From Bimastos eiseni (taxonomy: Eukaryota; Annelida; Clitellata; Crassiclitellata; Lumbricidae), in assembly GCA_959347315.1 (NCBI GenBank), contig OY365806.1, positions 54,117,862 to 54,181,861 of the forward strand: a stretch of DNA of 64,000 bases. The letters are read 5' to 3'. Every line of letters starts with the position of its first letter. The stretch's first letter is position 1. The position numbers were made by a program, and so were the translations under genes. Below the pieces are notes generated by a model, which saw nothing but the letters and a program-made list of their open reading frames with translations, ran no database searches and was not told where the DNA came from. Below are positions 54,201-64,000 of the stretch, piece by piece.

Positions 54201-56966
54201 GCAGCTGGTGACAACTGACAAGTAACAGATATATTTTTACCAGGGCATTTGTAATTAAAATATATTAGTAACTGGTAATTTATTATACAGATCATGAATA
54301 CGGTACGGTTTCATACTTTCATTCCCACTAAGAGGCTTAACTAAAGTTAGTGTAAACATATTTGGCCGGTAAGTTGAAATCAAGTTTTGATGAAATTAAA
54401 AAATAAAAAAACCCAGTGCAGATGATCTTGTCGTCGGCAAGTTTGTATTATATTAATCGAAAGAGGACGCTAGTTAATTTAATTTCGCCATTACATTCGC
54501 ACCAATCGAATGAAATAAATTTAGTAATAATATTAATGTCTAAACTCTCTTTTGCACCTTGTCTATATGTGACACAGGAAGCTGCCTAAGACGCAAAACT
54601 TTATGTATATGGACACTGAATTTTAGGTATAATACAGCTATGTTTTCAGGAATAAAATTTTATGATGTTACAAAAATAATTTCATGATTTAGTTATTAAA
54701 AACTAGTTTTAGGCTAATTCCAACAACGGTATTCAATTGAATCTCCCGCTCTTTCCCGATTAATTTTCCTTTGCCAGAATCGTCTATAAATTTTTTTTGG
54801 ACAAAAAAACACTTTTATGTGCCCCGTGCAGTGTGTGCTTGGCCCCATATTTTCTCACGTCTTTCTGTTTATGCAACGAGGGTGGGAACGCTCTTATATT
54901 GATGACTGCCAAGGGCAGTCATCTAGTGGGCAAATTATCTGAGAACTGCTCTGATGTCTAAACACACTAGGTGCCATTCGATCATGTCAATGGTACTTTG
55001 GTATAGCGTGTATGTTAGTTTTAAGTCGAGAAAAAGCTTAAAAGCATTGTGCCAGGTTTAGACAAGACCAACAAGAATCTCAGAGAATGCAACTTATACA
55101 ACAACAGTTTTTTCTATTTATTTGTTTAACCGAAAATGCCACCCCTGGGACAAGTGCCGCCTGGGGCGGTTCGCCCCACTCACCCCCTCGCTATGCCTCT
55201 GTCTATCCAGTTTTCGTCTAAGCAGCATTCTTTTTTCAACATATAACTTCTATTTAAGGAAAAATTCTTTGCATCAATTCAGCTTCCATTAGACTATATT
55301 CATCAATCCAACTTCTATTTTATTGAATACAACATCAAATTTTGATTGTGAAATAACATCTGTGAACATATCTCACAAACCATTTGTATCACACAGAATC
55401 CAATGATTTAAACAATGTCCTGATTTAGATCTACTGTGATTAATGCAATTTTTAGTATGCTGATTAATGCTTCGTAAACATTGTTTTGCTATGTATATGT
55501 AAACACTATTGAAGATTCCTCTAGGTTTGGACTAGCTGTAGTTGGTAATCTTAGGTTTTAGCATAATCATTTCCATTTCATCTTCTTAGGTTTTAACATA
55601 TTTAATTATAAATGCTGATAATGTACAGTTTTCTGTTTGAACAGAATGATAATACTGTAATAAATAATGCAAAAGCTTAAGATTATCATGCAATTAAAGT
55701 TAGTTTTCATAAACTGTGTTTATTAATTTAGACAATCAGCATTTTACCATTAGAATTGCTGATTGGCTGTTTGGTAAAATGCTGATCAATCAGCATCTTC
55801 CAATCTGCATTTTTACCCACCAGCAATCAGCAAATAAGCATTTTACTTGTGCCCAAAATGATCGTGTCTATGCTCGTGTTATCAAAAAGCGAGATGTATG
55901 TCTAACACCTGGACTGCATCACATTTTGCGTCACAAATGGCAACAAAATATGACAGCTCATGCTGTTCCAAACATTTACTTAAAATCACTATTAATATCA
56001 GTTCAACTTTTTTCAAGCTAATACCACAATGAAACATCTTTAATTTGACATATTAAGTTATATAGCTAACGAGTATTGCATCTGTAATGCATAACTAACG
56101 AGTATTGACAGAGTTATATGCATGCAAATTATTTGTTTGTTTGTTCTGGTCAACCCTGTAGATAGGTTCCACTTAATTTATCAACATCTAATCATTCTAA
56201 CGGTCTTTTATTTAGCATTGCAACAGGATCAGATGCAACCAATGACCTATATATAGCGGACGCAGCCAAGCCCACCATTGTTGTGCAGCGTGCATTCATA
56301 ATAAAATAAGTGTTTTCATGATTCTTTCATTTTAATTCTAATCTGTAATGCATAGCTGGCATTTTTGCATATTTCAAATCTTAAAAGTAATCCACCAACC
56401 ATTATTGCTGGCTTGTATTACAATAGTTGCAGTACTTAGGTCCATGTTATGGAACCGGACATCTTTGGAAAACGCAATGAAAATATGAGTCTCATAATCG
56501 GTATCGGCTATTTCAATCAGTATCGGCAATGTCATTAATTGACAATACACAGTGTTGGCATAATCAGCAGAAAGTGATATCGGTACAGCTCTAGTTAGGA
56601 TTAAATTGTATTACAAACATACAGTCCAACAGATGCATGAAGCTTTTTGCAGTTTTGAGGAATGTCATTAATCCTATTAAACGTGTTGTTGTCAGAGCAA
56701 TGTATCTCTTCCATGGATAACTTTGGTAATGCATGTGTTGTTATATTTTAATGTTGCAGATACATGGTAGCAAGGCCAAGGCTCTGCATGATCGAGCACT
56801 CATCAACTGTCAGTATAGTATGGCCGTGTTCAGCGGAGTGGAACGAAAGCAGAGACCTCGAGGTGATAGAAAGTCAGTGGAGATGACCGAACATTTGCGA
56901 CAGGCATTTGAGGCCACAATATTCACAAACCTTTACCCAAGGGCTCAGATTGACATATTTGTTGAG
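51104..56966 (+). CDS. EXOSC4: Exosome subunit RRP41/EXOSC4 (first two exons)
   Basis: Exon 1 (51104-51274) and exon 2 (56760-56966) join in phase 0 to encode residues 1-126. They read MAGLHLLSDEGFRTDGRRSN, then FKQADGSAYFEMGNTKVLAA and VYGPHQ, then SKAKALHDRALINCQYSMAV, RKQRPRGDRKSVEMTEHLRQ and PRAQIDIFVE. This is the RNase PH fold of RRP41, a ring subunit of the RNA exosome that processes and degrades RNA in nucleus and cytoplasm. 'D.GSAY.E.GNTK' and 'PRSQIDI' are family landmarks. The start has a reasonable context (AATCATGGCT). The third exon, expected to start 'VLQADGG', is not in the window, so the gene is partial. Intron 1 is 5.5 kb and full of transposons. Confidence 0.93.
51863..52533. 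mobile_element. piggyBac-like non-autonomous element
   Basis: TTAA occurs on both sides (51859-51862, 52534-52537). The TIRs are CACTTTGACTGCTA and the complement of CACGTTGACCGCTA. The subterminal repeat GGGACATATACATGTCCC is palindromic. TTAA targets and this TIR style fit piggyBac. Confidence 0.75.
52608..53624. mobile_element. PIF/Harbinger-like element, second copy
   Basis: The ends GGGCCCATCCACATG and ATGTGGACGGCCCC are flanked by TTA on both sides. It shares internal sequence in inverted form with 23677-24326 (for example ACTAACAACACTTGCAT). The middle is replaced by the TAGAGCTG-family insertion at 52865-53605. Confidence 0.65.
52865..53605. mobile_element. TAGAGCTGTACC-family copy
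   Basis: It begins ACCGATTAATCGGCC (the first bases of the terminus are lost) and ends TTTCTGTACAGCTCTA. The interior matches 35226-35955 in opposite orientation. Confidence 0.8.
53688..55201. mobile_element. 1.5 kb hAT-type element, CAGTGGCGTAGC family (copy 1)
   Basis: The ends are CAGTGGCGTAGCAAGG and the complement of CAGAGGCATAGCGAGG. The TSD is TCTTGCCA/TCTATCCA (53680-53687, 55202-55209; two changes). No transposase was recognised. An inverted copy begins at 62658. Confidence 0.82.
56019..56759. other. EXOSC4 intron 1, 3' part
   Basis: It includes a fragment of the TAGAGCTG family at about 56455-56594 (ending GGTACAGCTCTAG). The remainder is unremarkable. Confidence 0.5.
56760..56966 (+). 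CDS. EXOSC4: EXOSC4 exon 2
   Basis: The exon is 69 codons between ATGTTGCAG and GTGAGT. It reads IHGSKAKALHDRALINCQYS to QIDIFVE, phase 0 at both ends. Confidence 0.95.
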
Positions 56967-57666
56967 GTGAGTGATTAACAACTCAACTGGATAAACTTAA
57001 TTTGTGGTCAATTATCATGTAAGCTGAACCATTTTTGGGAATTGTGCCAACCAAATCACCGTCTTTGTTATTATGTATAAAAACATGTTTCATGAAAGCC
57101 TGTAAAGTTACATGTCTCAATACCTACTAGTTCTTGAGGCTGACGAGATGCCTGAGGTTGCCTAACTTCAGTGAGCTGTGTACTTTTATAATCACTATAC
57201 TTCAGCAGCAATTTCATGTGCATGCATGAAACTGCACATAACTTCATTTGTACTGCAATTTCTGAAAATTTCAAACACAGCTTTGTCTGACATGTTTGTA
57301 TGTAATGTGTTGTCCATCTGACCAAAACCAGTCGTAAGTCAGAATTTTTTACAATTTGAGTGTCACATACTATTTCAAAGAGTAAAGTCTCCCCTTTCAA
57401 ATGACACTAACTTTATTCTATGATGTTCTTGTCCAGAGTTATGAGTAAAACATATGGTTCAGTTGTTCCATGATTATTCTGAGAAAAGTGCATTTGAAGT
57501 TTGGCATAATTTTGAAATTGAAAATGCCTAGCCAACCTTGTTCAGAATGGAGTGAAATTTGAACAAAATTAATAAAGGTAGAAACCTGGTTTTTCCGAAC
57601 CTTCCTCTATTTATTGTTGGTAATCTGGTAGATGGCGCAATCCCTTACGAGATTTTTGATTACATA
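56967..57666. other. EXOSC4 intron 2, nothing recognised
   Basis: No exon 3 is visible. Open frames on the opposite strand lack protein-like composition. Confidence 0.35.
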
Positions 57667-57800
57667 TTACTGATCAGAGGTCCCCAAAGTTTTGCATACT
57701 GAGGATCCTTATTATATAGGGTTACATGTAAAGCCTAGAAATATAACGCTTAGGCCTACTCTCATGCATATATTAAAGTTAAATAAACAGTATTGAAAAC

Positions 57801-59540
57801 CAGGGCTGTTAATATCGCAATAAAGTATCGCGATACTTTGGTATCGGCAATCTTTTTGCAGTATCGCAGCGTGTATCTCGATAGTTTTATTTGGTCTGTA
57901 TCGCGATACTTTTTTTAGCCAGTAATCGATGCACGATACCAATACTTTTTTTCACCGTAGTAAATTATAATATTTCTCATCCACTTTAAATATTTGCCCA
58001 ATGGACGGTTTTGGATTCTGCAGAGAGAACCTCAGAGGGGGGCGTCTCCTACCTGCCAATCATAATGGAACTTTACCAAGCAAGAGGTTTGGCAGCTGTC
58101 ATTGCTTGTACATTCAGTCACTGATCACTAATGGGACAATTGGCTCAGTGGCTCTCTTTCACCAGGCACACTGTCCGAACAGAAGACACAAACACAGTAA
58201 CACACTAATATACGCACACGCATATTGTTATGTATATCACATGGAAGCAGAGGGAAGGGTTATATATGTCAAGCATTTCGACCATGCAGAGCGTCTATCG
58301 CATACATACAGGCGAAACAAAGGTGCAATTGCAGATCTCCCATGTGTAAAAGCACTATCTGAGGTCCACCAGCACGGAATAATCGAGTTTGTAATTTCGA
58401 CACACAGGCAGGTCAATAGAGACGCACCTGTATAGTATCTGAGATTTTATGTATGCCACAATAGCCTAGGCTGTAGTCCAGTCGATGTAGTCCAGCATAA
58501 ACAGCCACCGGATTGTTATTTCCATACTCTGCCTTGGCTTGAATACTAAGGCCCAATCACCAATCTAGACCCTATTATTCCATTATTCCACACAGACAGG
58601 TAAATAGAGAGGCAGCTGTATAGGCAGAAGTATTTCAATGAATATATAAATGATATGCATAGCAATATGCGTGTGTGTGGGTGTGTGTGTTTGTGTGATC
58701 GTTGCGACCCATATTGGTATTGATATACAAATAGCCAACGTCTTCTACCTGGTGAAAGAGAGGTACTGAGCCAATAGTACCAGTACTGACCAGTGACTTA
58801 ATCTACAAGTGATGACCAGCTGCTAAACCTCTTGCTTGGCAGAATCCAAAAGTGTGCATTGTCCTTTAAGAAATGGTGAGCAATAAATCATCACGCTCAG
58901 AAAATGGTCTCTTGTTGCAATCAACGATCTATGGTGTGAATGGAAGGAATCTATAAATAGGGAAACGAACGGATATAATTATAGTGCTTTCCCCTCTACG
59001 CACATCCTTGTCCTTGAGTAGTGGAGTCAGTCTTTTTCCTAGGCCCTTGAACTGGCAATGGACGAATCCCAAGGTATTGTACACGGGGTCAGTGATATCG
59101 CAGGACTTGACCTTTACTTCCCAGCTTACTGCTTGGCGACAGAGGCTTATGTGCGCAAACAATTGACTTGCTCAGGGTCATTACACAAAGTCAACCACAT
59201 GATACGCGAGCAAGCGCATTACCGATAGGCCATCGTGTAGCACACATTTTGAAAATAATAATTTTCATAATAATTGTAGTTATTCTGATTTTTTTGTAAA
59301 AGTTATTATTGTAATTATACCGATCTTTGATATTTGAAAATAATAATTGTAATTATGCTGCTTTATTGTATGTAAAATTAACATTGCAGTTATACTCCTT
59401 TTCTTTAGCACATGTTTTGTGTGAATAAACAGGAAATTTGCTCTTCAAAAAGTGTTGGTATTAGTATTGCAATACTTTTTGTGATTAAGTATTGGTATTA
59501 GTATCGCAATCCTTTTTTTTCAGTATTGTTAACAGCCCTG
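57801..59540. mobile_element. 1.7 kb element with CAGGGCTGTTAA ends
   Basis: The TIR CAGGGCTGTTAATATCGC is matched by the complement of GTTAACAGCCCTG. There is a perfect 8-bp TSD TTGAAAAC (57793-57800, 59541-59548). Subterminal zones repeat GTATCGCGATAC-type palindromes. A large internal inverted repeat pairs about 58070-58190 with 58740-58850. A single end of the same family is seen at 62273. Confidence 0.92.
58001..58435 (+). CDS. 144-codon open frame inside the CAGGGCTG element, doubtful
   Basis: The frame starts MDGFGFCRENLRGGRLLP and ends QVNRDAPV. It has no transmembrane segment and no motif that I recognise. It overlaps one arm of the element's internal inverted repeat, and the opposite arm is not open, which argues against selection for coding. 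It could be a chance ORF or a remnant of a captured exon. Confidence 0.2.
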   Translation: MDGFGFCRENLRGGRLLPANHNGTLPSKRFGSCHCLYIQSLITNGTIGSVALFHQAHCPNRRHKHSNTLIYAHAYCYVYHMEAEGRVIYVKHFDHAERLSHTYRRNKGAIADLPCVKALSEVHQHGIIEFVISTHRQVNRDAPV

Positions 59541-59603
59541 TTGAAAACTAAAAATGTCTAAGAATTTCACAATGCATGCCCTAGGCCCTATTTATCGAAT
59601 TTA

Positions 59604-60052
59604 TTATTGAACAAAAATTAATAGCTGGACAGTATCCCCAGTATCAGTACTCTCGTCCATTGCTAGTGAAAATGCAACAAACTTTTTAGCCTTGAGTTGA
59701 AGTTGATTTTCAAGATCTTTACCAATGTCTTCAACCTGGCATGACTTGACAAACTGACTTCCTTGAATGCATTGTTTGGGGGGACACACCTTATCTACCA
59801 CTCACATAAGGCAGTCCCATAAAAATTCACCAACACTGAACGGCTAGCATTTTTTGCAATTTCATGAGCAACAATATAGCAGGTCTCAGTACTTGCTTCG
59901 TTAATCTTACTAACTTGTCTAAAGATCGCCTGCTGGGCTGAAAGTGCAGTTTGTAATTTTGCCCCCTTTTGTTTTCTCTGCTCGCCAACATATGCAATGT
60001 TATCTTCGTGATTGGTCTCGTAATGTCTTTTGACATTGTAGTCTTTGATCAC
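59604..60052 (-). pseudogene. hAT transposase remnant, GTF2IRD2/ZBED-like
   Basis: Two frames read MIKDYNVKRHYETNHEDNIA, then ALSAQQAIFRQVSKINEAST and ETCYIVAHEIAKNA, followed by QVEDIGKDLENQLQLKAKKF and FSLAMDESTDTGDT. 'K.HYETNH' is the BED-like end, 'AS..I...IAK..KP' the helper region, and 'AL.LDESTD' the first catalytic Asp region of Charlie-type hATs. The frames are shifted and the catalytic core beyond is missing. Confidence 0.85.
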
Positions 60053-60591
60053 TCAAATTATTTGTTGGCATATGAACAAACTATCTTCTATTGTTTTCAA
60101 TGGCAAATAGTCAATGGTCCAGCTTTCTTCAAACCACCTTAACTTCTTTCGTCTTTAATACGACGTTTTTTGCCAATCCCAGTTTAACCTAATAATGTTC
60201 ATGTTCAAGGATAAGGTTAAATTTAACAAAGAAGATATAGTTGTTACGTAACTAATTTTGACTTTAAAGCAAGATCGGCCAGTTTGCATGCCACGTTACC
60301 TATTAATTGCAACTAGAAAATCGAAAGTAGGCTAATCACGGCGTAAAGCGCCGTAAAATTCAAGTTGGCCAAGTGCAATTTTTCATTTTTTTTAAAATGA
60401 AAATTTATCATTGAATGGTTTAACTGGTGAATTATTAAATGCTGCTATAGCAAATATTAAAATTATAATGCGATTGTCAAATTAGACATAAGTATAATAT
60501 TTTATTCAAAATTTCACCAGGGGCCACATTAGACCAGCTCAAGGGCCGCATGCGGCCCGTGGGCCGCACTTTGGGGACCCCTGTTATTGCT

Positions 60592-62272
60592 GATGTAAAC
60601 TTGCCAGAGTGGAGCTCATCAAGGAGGATTCATTAGAGTGGTTAAATGATATTTATTTTTTTGCATTTTTATCATTTCTTTCTCAATTTTTCAGATATGT
60701 CCATCAAAATTTGATACATTGCATTGTCATGCAAGCCTGAAATGTGTGCGAAATTTCAGCTCTGTAGGTCGACAGGAACGCATCGTCATGTGAGAATTAT
60801 CTTGGCAAATCTCCAAAATCGAAAATTTTGAGAAAAACGAGTTTGAAGTTTTGGCGGGAGAAATGGTCGCTTGTGAAAATATCTTGCCGAATATCCAAAA
60901 TAGAAAATTGTTAACAAGTGGTTTTGTTTAAATGTTCTTAAATATAGTGCAGATTTTTTAAGGAAAAGTTTTTAAGTTGTCTGGATATACTGCACTAAAA
61001 TCTGGCCTGTTGGATCTCCTGTTTCCAATCAATGATGAGCTCTTTCTGGACATATGACAAAGACACTGCTACATCGTGCAAACTCCATACAACTCTAGAG
61101 GTACGATAAACGGTGTCTGGAAGCAGGAGATATGACAGTTAGTTTTTTATGAATATCTTAAAAAATGACATGTAGTATTTCTTAGTTATTTAAACTGAAG
61201 AAAGATAACATATTGCTCGCTACATATCAACTCTAAACGCATTTTATAAAAAAAGTGGAGATGTGACAAGATAATTCTCACACAACAATATCTAAAAAGA
61301 GTTGAAAGATATCCAACCTGTCCGACCTGACAAACTTTACACGAGCCAAGTTAAATAAAAGAGGGTATAAAGACAAGCTAGCTTATGTTTGTTGTATAAT
61401 GCAGCATAGACTAGATGAATGTCTGGGCTTTTTGCTCATACCAAGTTTGCTATCCTAGCCTCAAACTGAGCTTGGCTATTATTGGCATATTATAAGAAGT
61501 CATTAAATTATTAACAATAGCTACCACAAAGTCATCTGAGAGCCACTACAAATATTTTCACCAAATTTTGTCTTTATGTTTTTAGAACATATTTATGTAT
61601 CAATTTCTGTCAAAAACAAGAAATTGAAAAATTTACTTTTTTATTACATTTTTTGCAATTATCTCACTAACACACATGTTTTGCAACTTACGACTGGTTT
61701 TGTGCAGATGGGTCATATATACATGTGCTAATTGGATTATATATAGCAAAATGCAGTAGCCAGTTCGGTATGAAGTCTATGTTTGATGCCACATGTGAAG
61801 AGGGACCACAGCAAGCTCTGAGTTATTCATACCACCATGATCAACCAAAACTTCTGAAAATAATGATATATAATGTTATACAATGGAAATGTTATATGGC
61901 ATCTTTGATAGAATTTACAACCTGCTTTACCTAAAACTTGCGATTTTCAGTAAAACTCGTTTAAAAGTTAAGAGTCAAATAGCTTACATTTGACACTTAA
62001 CCCTAAAGTTCAAATGCATTTTGTCAATGTTATGATCTCATTATATTACACTTAACCTTTTCACTTTGCAGATGTATAATGGACAATGTTATGCTCTCAT
62101 TGTATTACCCTTTCACTTTGTAACATGTACACTGTGTCCAGATACAATGAGACTCCCTAATGATTATATGAAAATAAATATAAAATAATCGTCAAGTTTC
62201 AAAATTCGAAAGCTGTTTTAATCCTGATATATTTATCTATGTCCTGCATAAAATATGATAGGTCCTGTAATG
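60592..62272. other. EXOSC4 intron, nothing recognised
   Basis: No exon, repeat end or RNA gene was identified in this 1.7 kb. Confidence 0.35.
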
Positions 62273-62410
62273 CAGGGCTGTTAACAATACTTGAAAATAG
62301 TATTGCAATAGCAATACCAATACTTTCTAAATAAAAGTATCGCGATACTAATACTTTGCAATACAAATACCAATACTTTTACCAATACTTTTCAATATGC
62401 TTGCTGGATT
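62273..62410. mobile_element. Single end of the CAGGGCTGTTAA element family
   Basis: CAGGGCTGTTAACAATACTT followed by many AATACTT and TATCGCGATAC motifs, as at 57801. The other end is absent. Confidence 0.7.
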
Positions 62411-62657
62411 CGATCTTAGCCTAATTTATAATTCATGCACCGATAATAATTGAAAATTTCCCAAGGAATCGCTTGGCCCGGTTGGGCCAATCATAAGATA
62501 AGATTAATGGTTACTCGTCAAAATTCCATGTACACACTTTTCTCTTAAACACAGATGTCGCCCCAATCTAAACTTTTCTTCTATATGAAAATATGGTGTT
62601 TTGAACCTGTAGCAGCATTTTTTTTTGTATTTTGCTGACATACCCGGTAGTCATTCG

Positions 62658-64000
62658 CAGTGGCGTAGTGAGGGGGGCGAACCGCCCCGAGCGGCACTTG
62701 CCCTAGGGGCGGCATTTTTGGAGAAAAATAAATAAGAAATTATTTTTGTATAACTTGCAATCTTCAGGATTCTTGCTGCTCTTGTCTAAGCCTAAAGTTT
62801 TTTTTGCTATTTCTCGACTTAAAACTAACATATACGATATACCGAAGGATCATCGGATGGCACCTAGTGTCAATAGACACACTGCAAAATGGCAATGCCG
62901 CCTCTGTCTATCTTGCCATGGCTTTCGCCATGGCTTTCGCACCTATCAAATGAAATAAATTTTGCAATAATAATAACGCGCAAATTTTTATATTTATGAA
63001 AAATCATTCTTTCCTAAGTAAAAAGTTGGATTAATTAAGGACAATCTCTGCTTAAATATAAATTTGATTTATGAAAAAACTAGCAAAACGCATCATGCAT
63101 TGATGCAAATAAAGTTTTATGAAACATAAATTTGAGTAATGAAAGACGTTTTTGCCTACTTTGAGTGATGAAAAATTAATGCAAAGTTGCATTCACAATC
63201 GAAATCTAACTTAAATAGAGGTTGGATTTATCAAAAACTCTTTCTTAATTAGAATCTGAGTTCATGAAAGAGTTAGGCCTAACCTAAACAGAATTTGGAT
63301 TTTCAAAACTAAAACTAATTAAAATAAGCTAATTAAAACCTACTTAAGACCCACGATTAGAGAATCACTACATTCCAATTTAGCAATTCTTTCAGTTGAA
63401 CGCTTGTTGACAGACACAATTAACTTTGACAAGGTTATTAGTAATTTTCCTGCAGGGAAAGCAAGAAAAGTAAATTTTTAAATTGTAACAGTTGACAGGT
63501 ATAATGAAAGTATGAGACCGTACCATATCCGTATGATAAGTTCATTCTTCATTACGAAAAATTATATAGCGGCCCTTCAAGGTTATTACTCATGAGCGCT
63601 CCAATTAGTCAAATTTATCAGTTACTAATCTATTCTAAGTACCATACTTACTATGGTCTCTCTATGATTAAATTATTGTTTAGGCCTAGGACTTTCTTTT
63701 CAATACGTATAGAGAAAGAATAGGCCCCATGATTTGTATTGTTTTACTTTAATTTTATGGTAACTGTTTATAATTTTCTATCTACCCTGCAAGACGTTTA
63801 GTAATTTTATTGTGAGGCTTGCTTTATTTGTTTGTTTTATAACTGGTTAATTTCTTAATTAATACAATCTTATTCTATTTTCATATCTTTATATCTAATG
63901 ATAATGCATTTTAATTAGTCAAAGGACATACAGCTTTAATTTTGAATTTTGTGCATGCTGATACTGTTACTAACAGTTGGCCCTACAATTATTTGAATAC
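62658..64000. mobile_element. CAGTGGCGTAGC-family hAT, inverted copy 2, runs off the window
   Basis: It starts CAGTGGCGTAGTGAGG and then GGCGAACCGCCCC, the terminus found inverted at 55201. Moving right it follows the reverse complement of 53688-55201 (for example the complement of GTTAGTAACAGCATCAGCAA at 63956-63978). The far terminus should lie about 200 bp past the window end. A tandem ATGAAA-type repeat (63000-63330) is an addition. Confidence 0.8.

Larger units (their letters stand above)
51608..55854. mobile_element. 4.2 kb composite insertion, AGGGCAC ends
   Basis: The left end AGGGCACGGGTAAATTGCTG and the right end's complement GGGCACAAGTAAAATGCT form imperfect TIRs with GGTAAAATGCTGATT subterminal repeats. 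The TSD is AAAATGAT (51600-51607, 55855-55862). Inside are a TTAA-flanked element, a Harbinger-like element with a nested TAGAGCTG copy, and a hAT. Without those insertions only about 1 kb of its own DNA remains, with no coding capacity. Confidence 0.8.
51370..56018 (+). pseudogene. Tc1/IS630-like transposase fossil, split
   Basis: The left part (51380-51607) reads REIQREADISRSTVRRIA, then after a shift DLNFKIFRRREVQQFSD, then RIERTWFSNKKIFRVQTPTS. The right part (55863-56018) continues in frame RVYARVIKKRDVCLT to a stop. 'STVRRI' is the helix-turn-helix, and 'W-F-(T/S)-D-(E/K)-K-(I/V)-F' is the first catalytic Asp region, here with Asn. It is interrupted by the element 51608-55854, whose 8-bp duplication rejoins it in frame. 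It lies in EXOSC4 intron 1. Confidence 0.75.
57675..60583 (-). mobile_element. Charlie-like hAT with a nested element
   Basis: The ends are CAGAGGTCCCCAAAG and the complement of CAGGGGTCCCCAAAGTGCGG, the latter strongly Charlie-like. The TSD is TTACTGAT/TTATTGCT (two changes). Transposase remains lie at 59604-60052, and the element 57801-59540 is nested within. It sits in an EXOSC4 intron. Confidence 0.8.

Noticed and set aside
57071..57400. 109-codon minus-strand frame in EXOSC4 intron 2
   Set aside because: No motif, splice signals or protein-like pattern; consistent with chance.
61725..61934. Candidate EXOSC4 exon 3 after TTTTGTGCAG
   Set aside because: The translation lacks the expected 'VLQADGG..AACVNAA' sequence.

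Overview
The window is eukaryotic, intron-bearing and AT-rich animal DNA. Three host genes can be recognised from spliced exons with GT-AG borders and matching phases. They are a RalGDS/RGL-type guanine nucleotide exchange factor (minus strand, about 4.2-16.0 kb), the rhomboid protease RHBDD1/RHBDL4 (minus strand, 32.9-41.4 kb, apparently complete at about 311 codons), and the exosome subunit EXOSC4/RRP41 (plus strand, first two exons at 51.1 and 56.8 kb, rest beyond the window). Two further probable terminal exons on the plus strand (523-588 and 28432-28546) belong to genes I cannot name with confidence. The species is not identifiable. The palindrome TAGGCCTA occurs at least 13 times, and with the gene structures and the mix of hAT and CR1-like elements this fits a marine invertebrate deuterostome best; that is inference.

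Most of the window is transposon sequence. About a dozen DNA elements can be delimited exactly, because their terminal inverted repeats (TIRs) are bracketed by 8-bp target-site duplications (TSDs), the hAT signature. Several are nested. Examples are a near-complete 3.6 kb hAT inside an unclassified element with a 6-bp TSD inside a RalGDS exon (11253-15835); a hAT MITE inside a hAT coding fossil (17304-17622); a MITE inside a Harbinger-like element inside a hAT (23281-24551); a rearranged two-copy hAT-like element inside a LINE (34811-36158); an element inside a Charlie-like hAT (57675-60583); and a 4.2 kb block in EXOSC4 intron 1 (51608-55854) holding piggyBac-like, Harbinger-like and hAT insertions. 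In several cases removing the insertion plus one TSD copy rejoins an open frame in the interrupted gene or fossil, which confirms the boundaries.

Layout. 0-0.6 kb: 3' end of an unnamed plus-strand gene. 4.1-16 kb: RalGDS-like gene, probably a pseudogene, with a 1.3 kb minisatellite in one intron. 16.6-26.4 kb: hAT fossils, a tRNA-type SINE, LINE 3' ends and MITEs. 27.1-27.8 kb: 36-bp minisatellite. 28.4 kb: orphan exon. 28.9-31.3 kb: LINE fragments. 31.7-32.6 kb: 49-bp minisatellite just past the RHBDD1 stop codon. 32.9-41.4 kb: RHBDD1. 42.8-50.5 kb: hAT elements and a CR1-like LINE. 51.1 kb to the end: EXOSC4 with heavily invaded introns.

I see no operon, CRISPR array or other prokaryotic system, and no evidence of a novel multi-gene system. 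The most notable points are the decaying RalGDS-like gene, the frame-validated nesting of elements, and inverted transposon copies flanking EXOSC4 exon 2.
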